Notes under the pieces: generated by a model | Told to the model about the DNA's origin: nothing | The model's database searches: none | What the model saw: the letters and a program-made list of their open reading frames with translations, nothing else | Program-made: the position numbers and the translations under genes | In this document: positions 29,930 to 38,402 of the stretch, one piece after another | Layout: every line of letters starts with the position of its first letter | Numbering within the stretch: position 1 is the first letter of the stretch | Assembly: GCF_902826655.1 (NCBI RefSeq) | Contig: NZ_CADEFR010000024.1 | Location: 1-52,504 of the forward strand | Direction: 5' to 3' | Length of the DNA stretch: 52,504 nt | Source: an uncultured Methylibium sp. | GTDB lineage: Bacteria > Pseudomonadota > Gammaproteobacteria > Burkholderiales > Burkholderiaceae_C

Positions 29930-30879
29930 CACTTGGCGCGCCGGTAGTCGCTGGGCGACAGCCCGAGGTGGCTGCGGAACACGCGGCTGAAGTGCGCCAT
30001 GTTCGAGAAGCCGAAGGCGAAGGCGATGTCGGTGATCGAGCGCTGCTCGTTGGCACGGTCGTCGAAGCTGCGGCGGCAGGCCTCGAGGCGGCGCCGCAGG
30101 ATGTAGCCGGCCACGCCGTCGGGTTCTTCGGCGAAGGCGTTGTAGAGCTGGCGCCGGCTGCAGTTGAGCGCGTGCGCGATGCCGTCGACCGTGAGCCCCG
30201 GGTCGCCCAGGCGCGCAGCGACGTGCTGCTTGATGCGCTCGCGCAGCGCCTCGCGCTGCGTCACCGCGGTGCCGATGCCGGCCAGGTCCAGCATCGCCAG
30301 GTGCACGAACTGCGTGATCGCGTCGCCGACGCCGCGCGCGGCCGTCTCCGACATGCCCGGCAGCTCGCGGTAGGCCGAGCGCATCGTCTCCAGCGCCAGC
30401 CGCGCGACCCCGCCGCTGCCGCCCAGGCGCCGCGCCATCAGCGGGTCGAGCGAGACGCCGCGTTCGGCGAGGCGCGCCTTGGGCAGCATGACGATCAGGT
30501 GCTCGACGCGCACCGGATTGGCGACCGCATAGCTGTCGGTGGTGTCGTAGATGCTCCACTGGTCGGGCGTGACCCAGGCCTCGCGGCCCTTCTGCTCGAC
30601 CCCGGCGCAACCGACATAGGGCGCGACGATCTTCAGGTAGCCGACCTCGGAGCTGCGCACCATCGCGGCCGAGCGCATCACGCGGTGGCGGTTGGCCTCC
30701 AGTCGCGTCAGCACCACGTCGCCGGCGTGCAGCGTGGTCATGCGGCCGTCGAAGCCGCCGTCGCCGTAGAGGTCGGACTTCAGGCCGCAGAACAGGCGAT
30801 CGATCCAGTCCGACCAGTAGCCGCCGCGCTCGGCCGGCGCGACCTGGTCGGTGTTCATCGCGGTGCTGGTGATGGCCAT
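29929..30879 (-). CDS. AraC-family regulator, FeaR-like
   Basis: A 316-residue regulator. The N-terminal half (about 20-190) resembles the AraC-binding-like domain of FeaR/NahR-neighbour regulators (ADVVLTRLEANRHRVMRS-like core, LVMLPK-like strand). The C-terminal domain has two helix-turn-helix motifs, VDGIAHALNCSRRQLYNAF and ITDIAFAFGFSNMAHFSRVFRSHLGLSPSDYRR. FeaR-type proteins usually activate genes for aromatic amine or aldehyde breakdown. The gene is divergent from an ABC transporter-aldehyde dehydrogenase operon, so control of that operon is the likely role. The ATG at 30879 follows GGAGGG. Confidence 0.88.
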   Translation of the reverse strand: MAITSTAMNTDQVAPAERGGYWSDWIDRLFCGLKSDLYGDGGFDGRMTTLHAGDVVLTRLEANRHRVMRSAAMVRSSEVGYLKIVAPYVGCAGVEQKGREAWVTPDQWSIYDTTDSYAVANPVRVEHLIVMLPKARLAERGVSLDPLMARRLGGSGGVARLALETMRSAYRELPGMSETAARGVGDAITQFVHLAMLDLAGIGTAVTQREALRERIKQHVAARLGDPGLTVDGIAHALNCSRRQLYNAFAEEPDGVAGYILRRRLEACRRSFDDRANEQRSITDIAFAFGFSNMAHFSRVFRSHLGLSPSDYRRAK

Positions 30880-31004
30880 GGCGCATGCCCTCCGGGCCGA
30901 CAGGGTATCGGCGCGGCAGCCGCGCCTCAAGGCCACGAACCCGTCCCCGGGTAAGACACTAGCGGCCGTGCACGGATCGTCAAGCCGCCTGCATGCGGCG
31001 GCAA

Positions 31005-31023
31005 GCGGCGGCGGCGGCGGCGG
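31005..31023. repeat. (GCG)6 triplet run in the divergent promoter region
   Basis: Six GCG triplets and one further G lie between the AraC regulator and the ABC operon. Immediately downstream, AAGAATCCGCCCAT (31026-31039) resembles the -10 regions seen before leaderless genes in this window, so a promoter may start there with a leader of about 60 bases. Length changes in the run would shift promoter spacing. Confidence 0.5.
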
Positions 31024-31096
31024 CCAAGAATCCGCCCATACCGTCACGCATCGACCCACACCGACCGGCCCAGCCGGCGCCCCCAAGGAGACACCG

Positions 31097-32317
31097 ATGA
31101 CCGCACGCCGTCCTTTGCCCGCGGGCCTGAAGCGCCGCACCGTCCTGCAGGCGGCGTCGGCCGCGTCCGCCGCGCTGGCCCTGCCCGGCCTCGTGCGCGC
31201 CCAGGCGGCGCCGGTGCGCATCGGCTACGCCATCGCGCGCACCGGGCCGTGGACCACCGGCGCGCAGGTCAGCCAGGAGCCGAACTACCTGCTGTGGGCC
31301 GAGCAGCAGAACGCGGCCGGCGGACTCAGCGTCAAGGGCGCGAAGCGGACCATCGAGCTGGTCAGCAGCGACGACCAGAGCAACATCGAGACCTGCGTGC
31401 GCACCTACGAGAAGCTGATGGGCAGCGACAAGGTCGACCTGGTGCTGCCGCCCTGGGGCAGCAACGCCAACTTCGCGGTCGCGCCGCTGGCCACGCGCTT
31501 CGGCTATCCCTTCCTCGCGCCGACCGCGCTGAGCCGGCGGCTGATCGAGATGAAGCTGCCCTACTTCTTCTCGCTGCTGCAGCAGCCGGCGCCGATGATG
31601 AACGCGCTGGTCGACATGCTCAAGGCCAACGGCGTGCGCTCGATCGCGACGATCTACGTCGACGACCTGTTCGGCCTGGAGAACTACGCCGCGCTCAAGG
31701 TCGCGCTGCAGGGCACCGGCATCAGCCTGGTCGAGGACAAGAGCTACCCGCTCGGCGTGAAGGACCTGTCGCCGGTGCTGCGCAGCATCAAGGACAAGAA
31801 CCCCGACGCCTTCGTCGGCCTGACCTACCCGCCCGACACCATCCTCGCCAGCCGCCAGAGCAAGGAGATCGGCTTCAACCCGAAGTTCTTCTACGCCAGC
31901 GTCGGCACCGCCTTCCAGCTCTACCGCAACGTGATGACGGCCGCCGGCGCCGAGGGCGTGCTGGGCATGGGCTCGTGGAACGCCAAGACCAGCCCCGGTG
32001 CCAAGGCCTACTTCGACGCCCATGTCGCCAAGTACGGCGCGCAGAAGGAACCCGACCGCTGGGCCAGCGGCGCGACCTGGGCCGGGCTCGAGATCCTGAC
32101 CGCCGGCGTCGCCAGGGTCGGCCTGGACCGCAAGGCGCTGCGCGACTACGTGGCGAACACCGAGCACTCGACCATCCTCGGCAAGATCAGGTTCGCCGGC
32201 AGCGAGAACGTCGGCACGCCGGGTTCGGTGGGCCAGTGGCAGAAGGGCGAGTTCGAGGTGGTCTGGCCCAAGTCGAACGCGACCTCGACGCTGATCGCCA
32301 AGCCGGCGTGGAGTTGA
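31097..32317 (+). CDS. ABC transporter substrate-binding protein, branched-chain amino acid / aromatic type
   Basis: A 406-residue periplasmic type I binding protein of the LivJ family. The export signal contains KRRTVLQAASAASAALALPGLVRAQA, with twin arginines that may route it through Tat. The mature domain starts VRIGYAIARTGPWTTGA. Many members bind aromatic acids or amides rather than leucine, and the adjacent aldehyde dehydrogenase favours an aromatic ligand, which is inference. An AAGGAG ribosome site precedes the ATG. First gene of the operon; a large hairpin separates it from the permease genes. Confidence 0.9.
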   Translation: MTARRPLPAGLKRRTVLQAASAASAALALPGLVRAQAAPVRIGYAIARTGPWTTGAQVSQEPNYLLWAEQQNAAGGLSVKGAKRTIELVSSDDQSNIETCVRTYEKLMGSDKVDLVLPPWGSNANFAVAPLATRFGYPFLAPTALSRRLIEMKLPYFFSLLQQPAPMMNALVDMLKANGVRSIATIYVDDLFGLENYAALKVALQGTGISLVEDKSYPLGVKDLSPVLRSIKDKNPDAFVGLTYPPDTILASRQSKEIGFNPKFFYASVGTAFQLYRNVMTAAGAEGVLGMGSWNAKTSPGAKAYFDAHVAKYGAQKEPDRWASGATWAGLEILTAGVARVGLDRKALRDYVANTEHSTILGKIRFAGSENVGTPGSVGQWQKGEFEVVWPKSNATSTLIAKPAWS

Positions 32318-32335
32318 GTGTCGTGTTGTTGGTGG

Positions 32336-32402
32336 TGCTGCGCGGCGCGGCAGGCGGTGTGCGGCGGGGGAAAAGCAAACGCCGCTCCCAGCACGCGCAG
32401 CA
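32336..32402. repeat. Intercistronic hairpin between the binding-protein and permease genes
   Basis: TGCTGCGCG (32336-32344) pairs with CGCGCAGCA (32394-32402), and an inner GCGGCG (32361-32366) pairs with CGCCGC (32380-32385). The inner loop holds GCGGGGG-AA-AAGCAAA, nearly the inverse of the core of the 18391-18430 element. Such hairpins after a binding-protein gene commonly protect the upstream message and lower permease expression. Confidence 0.55.
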
Positions 32403-32408
32403 ACCGAC

Positions 32409-33287
32409 ATGAGCCTCGGCGCCTGGCTCGAACTGATCGCCTCCGGCCTGATCACCGGCGGCGTGTATGCGCTCGTCGCGCTGGGGTTGAACCTGCAGTA
32501 CGGGCTGATGCGCATCCTCAACATCGCGCATGGCGAGTTCCTGATGGTCGGCGCCTTCCTCACCTGGACTGCGCAGTCCACGCTGGGGCTCTCGCCGCTG
32601 CTGATGATCCCGGTGTGCTTTGCGGTGCTGATGGCGATGGGGCTCGTCATCCATCGCCTGAGCTTCCGGCGCCTCGCGCGCACCAGCCCCAACCTCGACG
32701 TCTTCGAGGCGCGCGGCCTGATGGTCGCCTTCGGCCTGATGTTCCTGCTGCAGAACGCCGCGCAGCTGCTCTGGGGCGGCGACCTGCGCGGCTACGACTA
32801 CCTGACCGGGCCGGTCGCGATCGGCGGCGCGCAGTTCGCGGCCAACAAGCTGCTGCTGCTGGCGCTGGCGCTGGGGTTCAGCGGCGCGCTGATCGCGGTG
32901 CTGCGCGGCACGCTCTACGGCAAGGGCGTGCGCGCGCTGATGCAGTCGCCGACCGGCGCGCAGCTGGTCGGCATCGACACGACGCGGCTGCACCCGCTGA
33001 TGTTCGGCGTGGGCCTCGGCCTGTCGGGCGTGGCCGGCTGCCTGCTGTCGATGACCTACACGATCTCGCCGACCATGGGCGAGCCCTACACGGTGACGGC
33101 GCTGATCGTCATCACGCTCGGCGGCTTCGGCAGCATGGCCGGCGCACTGGTCGGCGGGCTGGCGCTGGGCGTCGTCGAGGCGCTGGGCATGCACTTCGCC
33201 AGCCCGTCGCTGAAGTCGCTGCTCTCCTACGGCATCTTCATCGCGGTGCTGCTGTGGCGGCCCAACGGCCTGTTCGTGCGCAAGTGA
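32409..33287 (+). CDS. Branched-chain amino acid-type ABC permease, LivH family
   Basis: A 292-residue inner-membrane permease with about eight helices. Typical LivH features: ASGLITGGVYALVALGLNLQYGLMRILNIAHGEFLMVGAF at the N-terminus and VITLGGFGSMAGALVGGLALGVVEALG near the end. It pairs with the LivM homologue encoded seven bases downstream to form the channel of the transporter. Confidence 0.93.
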   Translation: MSLGAWLELIASGLITGGVYALVALGLNLQYGLMRILNIAHGEFLMVGAFLTWTAQSTLGLSPLLMIPVCFAVLMAMGLVIHRLSFRRLARTSPNLDVFEARGLMVAFGLMFLLQNAAQLLWGGDLRGYDYLTGPVAIGGAQFAANKLLLLALALGFSGALIAVLRGTLYGKGVRALMQSPTGAQLVGIDTTRLHPLMFGVGLGLSGVAGCLLSMTYTISPTMGEPYTVTALIVITLGGFGSMAGALVGGLALGVVEALGMHFASPSLKSLLSYGIFIAVLLWRPNGLFVRK

Positions 33288-33294
33288 GCGGCCC

Positions 33295-34259
33295 ATGAGA
33301 CGTGACTTCCTGATCCTCTTCGCGCTCGCCGGCTGGGCCTTGTCGGTGCCGCACTACGGCAGCGACTTCGCCGTCTCGCTGGCGCTCACCTGCCTGATGT
33401 ACGCGGCGCTCGCCACCAGCTGGAGCCTGTTCTGCGGCACGACCCGCTACCTGTCGCTGGCGACGGCCGCCTTCTTCGGCATCGGTGCCTACACCAGCGC
33501 GCTGGTGCTGGACGCAGCCGGCTGGGCCGCGGCCATCGGGCTCGGCGCGGCGATCGCCGCGGCCGTCGCCGTCGTCATGGGCCTGGCGGTGCTGCACCTG
33601 CGCGGCACCTACTTCGCGGTGCTGACCTTCGGCATGACCGAGCTGATCCGCCATGCCATCACCTGGTGGGAGAAGCAGGTCACCGGCACCGTCGGCCGCG
33701 TGCTGACCACCGTGCCCGACCGCGACACCATCTACCTCACGATGCTGGCCCTGGCCGTCGCAGCCGTGGCGACGGCCATCGTCGTGCGGCGCAGCCGCTT
33801 CGGCCTGGCGATGGCCGGCATCGGCGCCGACGAACAGCGCGCGCAGACGCTGGGCGTGAACACGCGGCTCGTCAAGACCGCCGGCTTCGCGCTGACCGCG
33901 GCCTTCGCCGGCGCGGTGGGCGCGGCGATGAGCGTGCGCTGGACCTACATCGACCCGGCCACGGTCTTCAACCCCTTCATCGGCTTCCAGACCGTGCTGA
34001 TCGCGCTGATCGGCGGCGCGGCCACGCTCTGGGGCCCGCTGATCGCCGCCGTGGTCTTCAGTCTGCTGGCCGAGACGCTGCGCCTGCAGGCACCGCAGGT
34101 CTACATGATGTCGCTGGGCCTGCTGCTGATCCTGTGCGTGCTCTACCTGCCGGGCGGCCTGGCCTCGCTGCGTGCGGCGACGCTGCGGCAGTGGCGCGAC
34201 GACCTGCAGGCGTGGTGGCGCGCGCTTCGCCGACCCGGCGCGCAATCCGGGAGCACCGC

Positions 34260-34263
<4 letters not shown>
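33295..34263 (+). CDS. Branched-chain amino acid-type ABC permease, LivM family
   Basis: A 322-residue membrane permease. The LivM pattern is clear: LSLATAAFFGIGAYTSALVLD, LRGTYFAVLTFGMTELIRH, RRSRFGLAMAGIGADEQRAQTLGVNTRLVKTAGFALTAAFAGAVGA, and IGGAATLWGPLIAAVVFSLLAETL. Its stop overlaps the livG start (ATGA). Confidence 0.93.
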
Positions 34264-35002
<739 letters not shown>

Positions 35003-35006
<4 letters not shown>

Positions 35007-37246
35007 ACAACGAGATCGAGACCGCGCTCGGCCGCCGCCTGGCCCACCTGAAGGTCGAGGGCCTGTCGGCCGGCTACGGCGCCTTCCTGGTGCTGCGCGA
35101 GCTGTCGCTGGAAGCGCGGCCCGGGCTGACGGTGATCCTCGGGCCCAACGGTGCGGGCAAGACGACCTTGCTGAAGGCGATCGCAGGGCTGATCCCGCGC
35201 GGCGGCAGCTTGACGCTGGACGGCCAGCCGATCGAGCGTGACGCGAAGACGAGCGAGATCGTCCGGCGCGGCATCGCGCTCGTGCCCGAAGGCCGGCAGC
35301 TCTTTCCCCAGATGTCGGTGGCCGAGAACCTCGAGCTCGGCGGCTGGCTGCTGCCGCCCGACGAACGCGCGCGCCGGCTCGAGCAGGCCTTCGCGGACTT
35401 TCCGAAGCTGCGCGAGCGCGCCCGCCAGCTGGCCGGCACGATGAGCGGCGGCGAGCAGCAGATGGTGGCCGTGGCCCGCGCGATGATGAGCGCGCCGCGC
35501 CTGCTGATGCTCGACGAACCCTCGCTCGGCCTCGCGCCGCGCATGGTCGACGAGCTGCTCGCGATCGCGCGCCGCATCGCCGATGCCGGCACCACCGTGC
35601 TGATGGTCGAGCAGAACGTGCGCAAGGCGCTGGCCGTCGCCGACCGCGGCTACGTGATGGAGCGCGGCCGCCTGGTCGCCAGCGGCCCGGCCACGCTGCT
35701 GGCGCGGTCCACCATCGTCCGCCAGGCCTATCTGGGCAGCGGCGCTGCGGCCGCTCCGACAGCCACCAGTTCCCCCGCGAAGGAGAGTCCCATGTCCGAT
35801 CTGTCCATGCTCATCAACGGCCTCGCCGTTTCTGCCGAGAAGGGCGCGACCTTCGAGCGCCGCAACCCGCTGGACGGCAGCGTCGCGACGCGCGCGCCCG
35901 CAGCCAGCGCCGCCGACGCGGTGGCCGCGGTCGAATCGGCGGCCGAGGCCTTCCGGACCTGGAGCCAGGCCGGCCCCGGCGAGAAGCGCGCCCTGCTGCT
36001 GAAGGCCGCCGACGCGCTGGAGGCACGCACGCCCCGGTTCATCGAGGCGATGGCCGCCGAGACCGGCGCCACCGGCCCGTGGGCCGGCTTCAACGTGATG
36101 CTGGCCGCCGGGATGATCCGCGAGGCCGCCGCGCTGACGACGCAGATCGCCGGCGAAGTGATCCCATCCGACGTGCCCGGCTCGCTCGCCATGGGTCTGC
36201 GCCAGCCGGCCGGCGTGGTGCTGGGCATCGCGCCGTGGAATGCGCCGGTGATCCTGGGCGTGCGCGCGATCGCCGTGCCGCTGGCCTGCGGCAACACCGT
36301 GGTGCTCAAGGGCAGCGAGAACTGCCCGCGCACCCACCAGCTGATCGTCGAGGCCTTCCAGGACGCCGGCTTCGCGCCGGGCGTCGTCAACTACCTCACC
36401 AATGCGCCGGCCGACGCCGGCGCGGTGGTCGAGGCCATGGTCGCGCACCCGGCGGTGCGGCGCGTCAACTTCACCGGCAGCACGCGCGTCGGCAGGCTGA
36501 TCGCGATGACCTGCGCCAGGCACCTGAAGCCGGTCGTGCTGGAACTGGGCGGCAAGGCGCCGCTGGTCGTGCTGGACGATGCCGACCTCGACGCCGCGGT
36601 CGATGCCGCGGCCTTCGGCGCCTTCGCCAACAGCGGGCAGATCTGCATGAGTACCGAGCGCCTCGTCGTCGACGGTCGCATCGCCGACGACTTCGTCGCG
36701 AAGTTCGTCAGGAAGGCGAAGTCGCTGCCGCTCGGCGACCCGCGCAAGCCCGAGCCGGTGGTGCTGGGCTCGGTGGTCGGCATGGGCACGGTCGAGCACT
36801 GCAACGCGCTGATCGACGACGCGCTCGCCAAGGGCGCAAAGCTGCTGTGCGGCGGCAAGGCCGACAGCACGCTGATGCCGGCCACGGTGCTGGACCACGT
36901 GACGCCGGCCATGCGCATCTACCGCGAAGAGACCTTCGGCCCGGTGAAGTGCGTCGTGCGCGTCGACGGCGTCGAGGCCGCGGTCGCCTGCGCCAACGAC
37001 AACGAGTACGGCCTGTCGGCGGCCGTGTTCGGACGCGACGTGGCGCGTGCGATGAACGTGGCCCGGCGCATCGAGTCCGGCATCTGCCACATCAACGGGC
37101 CGACGGTGCACGACGAGGCCCAGATGCCCTTCGGCGGCGTCAAGGGCTCGGGCCTGGGCCGCTTCGGCGGCAAGGCGGGCATCGCCGAGTTCACCGAGCT
37201 GCGCTGGATCACGGTGCAGACGGCGCCCCGGCACTATCCGTTCTGA
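35003..37246 (+). CDS. In-frame fusion: LivF-family ABC ATPase joined to aromatic-type aldehyde dehydrogenase
   Basis: A single open frame of 747 codons. Residues 1-240 are a LivF-type ATPase: Walker A GPNGAGKTTLL, signature MSGGEQQMVAVARAM, Walker B LLMLDEPSLGL, H-loop-equivalent MVEQNV, and the usual end RQAYLGSG. No stop follows. Instead an Ala/Pro/Ser/Thr stretch (AAAAPTATSSPAKESP) leads directly into a complete 484-residue aldehyde dehydrogenase that starts at an internal ATG (35792) with its own AAGGAGAG ribosome site. Both halves look intact. The cell could make the fusion, free dehydrogenase, or both; free ATPase could only come from cleavage. A lost livF stop (real or a sequencing error) is the main alternative. 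Confidence 0.85.
35792..37246 (+). CDS. Aldehyde dehydrogenase, salicylaldehyde/vanillin dehydrogenase-like (internal start)
   Basis: Starting from the internal ATG gives a 484-residue NAD(P)-dependent aldehyde dehydrogenase of normal length. The catalytic Cys285 lies in NSGQICMSTERL and the general-base Glu251 in VLELGGKAPLVVL. The cofactor region has GIAPWNAPVILGVRAIAVPLACGNTVVLK and FTGSTRVGR. The IAGEVIPSDVPGSLAMGLRQPAGVV segment is characteristic of the benzaldehyde / salicylaldehyde / vanillin dehydrogenase branch, so oxidation of an aromatic aldehyde to its acid is likely. AAGGAGAG six bases upstream of the ATG supports independent initiation even though the frame is open to livF. Strong terminator downstream. 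Confidence 0.85.
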   Translation: MSDLSMLINGLAVSAEKGATFERRNPLDGSVATRAPAASAADAVAAVESAAEAFRTWSQAGPGEKRALLLKAADALEARTPRFIEAMAAETGATGPWAGFNVMLAAGMIREAAALTTQIAGEVIPSDVPGSLAMGLRQPAGVVLGIAPWNAPVILGVRAIAVPLACGNTVVLKGSENCPRTHQLIVEAFQDAGFAPGVVNYLTNAPADAGAVVEAMVAHPAVRRVNFTGSTRVGRLIAMTCARHLKPVVLELGGKAPLVVLDDADLDAAVDAAAFGAFANSGQICMSTERLVVDGRIADDFVAKFVRKAKSLPLGDPRKPEPVVLGSVVGMGTVEHCNALIDDALAKGAKLLCGGKADSTLMPATVLDHVTPAMRIYREETFGPVKCVVRVDGVEAAVACANDNEYGLSAAVFGRDVARAMNVARRIESGICHINGPTVHDEAQMPFGGVKGSGLGRFGGKAGIAEFTELRWITVQTAPRHYPF

Positions 37247-37260
37247 GGCTGGTGGCCGCA

Positions 37261-37294
37261 CGGAAGAAACGGGCCCGCGGGCCCGTTTCTTCCG
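37261..37294. terminator. Bidirectional terminator between aldehyde dehydrogenase and Cys-repeat protein genes
   Basis: CGGAAGAAACGGGCCC and its exact reverse complement are separated only by GC, giving a stem of up to 14 bp. The A-rich/T-rich flanks supply a T-run on both strands. It lies between two convergent genes. Confidence 0.9.
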
Positions 37295-37310
37295 GTCGAG
37301 AGGCGGCGAC

Positions 37311-37862
37311 TCAGCCCTTGCCGAACTTCGCCTTCGCGTCGGCGACGCAGCTGGCCTTGGCGTCGCCCGACAGCGCGTCGCACTTCTCGAGCGCCACCTT
37401 CAGGTCGGCCTCGCGCTTGTCGGCGGTCGCCTCCCGGGCCGCGGCGCCGGTCGCCTTGCTCATCCTGGCGTCGGCCAGGGCCTTGGTCTCGGCGGCCTTG
37501 GCTTCCTTGACGCAGACGTCCTTGTCGTTGCCGGCCTTGTCGTCGCACTTCTCCTTGGCGACCGCGTAGGCCGTCTCGGCCCTCACGACCAGCAGCTTGT
37601 TGCGGTCGTCCGGCTTGCCGCTGTAGCTGGCGTCGAGCTCGGCCCGCGCGACCTTCTCCTTGCCCTTCGCCTGCTCGACGCAGACGTCCTTGCCGTTGCC
37701 GGCCAGCGAGTCGCAGGCAGCGCGATCGGCCTTGTGGTCGGCTTCGATGCGCGTCTTCGCGGCATTGAAGTCGGCCTTGCTCATGCCGGCGGCGTGAACC
37801 ACCGGCAGAGCCAGCATGGCGGCGACGATGATCGAGGTCTTGAGAGCGAAGGTCTTGTTCAT
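37311..37862 (-). CDS. Periplasmic protein with three Cys-pair repeats, unknown function
   Basis: A 183-residue exported protein. A signal peptide (MNKTFALKTSIIVAAMLALPVVHA) is followed by a highly charged, Lys/Ala/Asp-rich mature part, probably alpha-helical. Three similar units are visible: ACDSLAGNGKDVCVEQAK, KCDDKAGNDKDVCVKEAK and KCDALSGDAKASCVADAK, each with two cysteines 11 residues apart. That suggests three intra-unit disulfides or a metal/thiol function. Similar proteins are annotated as hypothetical in Burkholderiales. A CGTAGGAC motif shared with other genes in this region lies about 110 bases upstream of the start. Confidence 0.8.
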   Translation of the reverse strand: MNKTFALKTSIIVAAMLALPVVHAAGMSKADFNAAKTRIEADHKADRAACDSLAGNGKDVCVEQAKGKEKVARAELDASYSGKPDDRNKLLVVRAETAYAVAKEKCDDKAGNDKDVCVKEAKAAETKALADARMSKATGAAAREATADKREADLKVALEKCDALSGDAKASCVADAKAKFGKG

Positions 37863-37968
37863 GAAGGTCTCCTGTCGAGTGGGTCCGCGGCGGGACCGCG
37901 GTGACCGCAGTGTGCGAACGCGCCGTCGCCGCGACCATCGGAAGGACTCGCCGCCTGCGGTAGTCGTC

Positions 37969-37976
37969 GTCCTACG
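37969..37976 (-). promoter_or_regulatory. GTAGGA motif upstream of the Cys-repeat protein gene
   Basis: Minus-strand CGTAGGAC, followed by GACGAC. It overlaps the stop codon of the upstream DUF2177 gene and lies about 110 bases before the ATG at 37862. One of four related motifs in this region. An 8-bp inverted repeat CGCCTGCG / CGCAGGCG (37952-37959 and 37975-37982) surrounds it. Confidence 0.35.
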
Positions 37977-38385
37977 CAGGCGCTCGCGGCAGGAAGAGAT
38001 CGAAGGCCAGCTTGCCGGCCACGCCCGAGACCGCGCTGACCGCGCTGCCCCAGGCCATGTCGATCAGCGACAGCCCGACCGGCCAGCCTTTGAGCGTGGC
38101 CAGGTTGGTGAGGTCGTAGGTCGCGTAGGCGAAGAAGCCGAACAGCGCGGCCCACAGCGCCGTCCGCGTCCATCCCGGGTCGGCCGCCGTCGGCAGCACC
38201 GCGAACACCACCAGCCCCAGCGCGAACACCGCGTAGAACAGCACGGCGACCGGCACGTTCGGCCGCTCGAGCATCAGGTGCCCGATGCCATGCTGGTACA
38301 GCGGCCTGGCGATCACGCCCAGCCACAGCAGGTCGAGCACGACCATCACCAGGGCGGTGGCAGCGTAGGCGGCGGCGTACTTCAT
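37972..38385 (-). CDS. DUF2177-family inner-membrane protein
   Basis: A 137-residue protein with four hydrophobic helices. The family core is visible: ALVMVVLDLLWLGVIARPLYQHGIGHL, FYAVFALGLVVFAVLP, AALFGFFAYATYDLTNLATLKGWP and DMAWGSAVSAVSG. The function of this family is not known. GGAGGA precedes the ATG. It is the last gene of a minus-strand run with AsmA-like, sugar dehydrogenase and phospholipase D-type genes, with a 17-base gap to the latter. Confidence 0.85.
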   Translation of the reverse strand: MKYAAAYAATALVMVVLDLLWLGVIARPLYQHGIGHLMLERPNVPVAVLFYAVFALGLVVFAVLPTAADPGWTRTALWAALFGFFAYATYDLTNLATLKGWPVGLSLIDMAWGSAVSAVSGVAGKLAFDLFLPRAPA

Positions 38386-38402
38386 GAGGCGGTTCCTCCG
38401 GA

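Noticed and set aside
30962-31024. Repeat-rich stretch considered as a CRISPR remnant or regulator operator
   Set aside because: It is only a GCG run next to a short CCGCC/GGCGG inverted repeat; there are no spaced repeats, and the operator idea has no supporting pair of sites.
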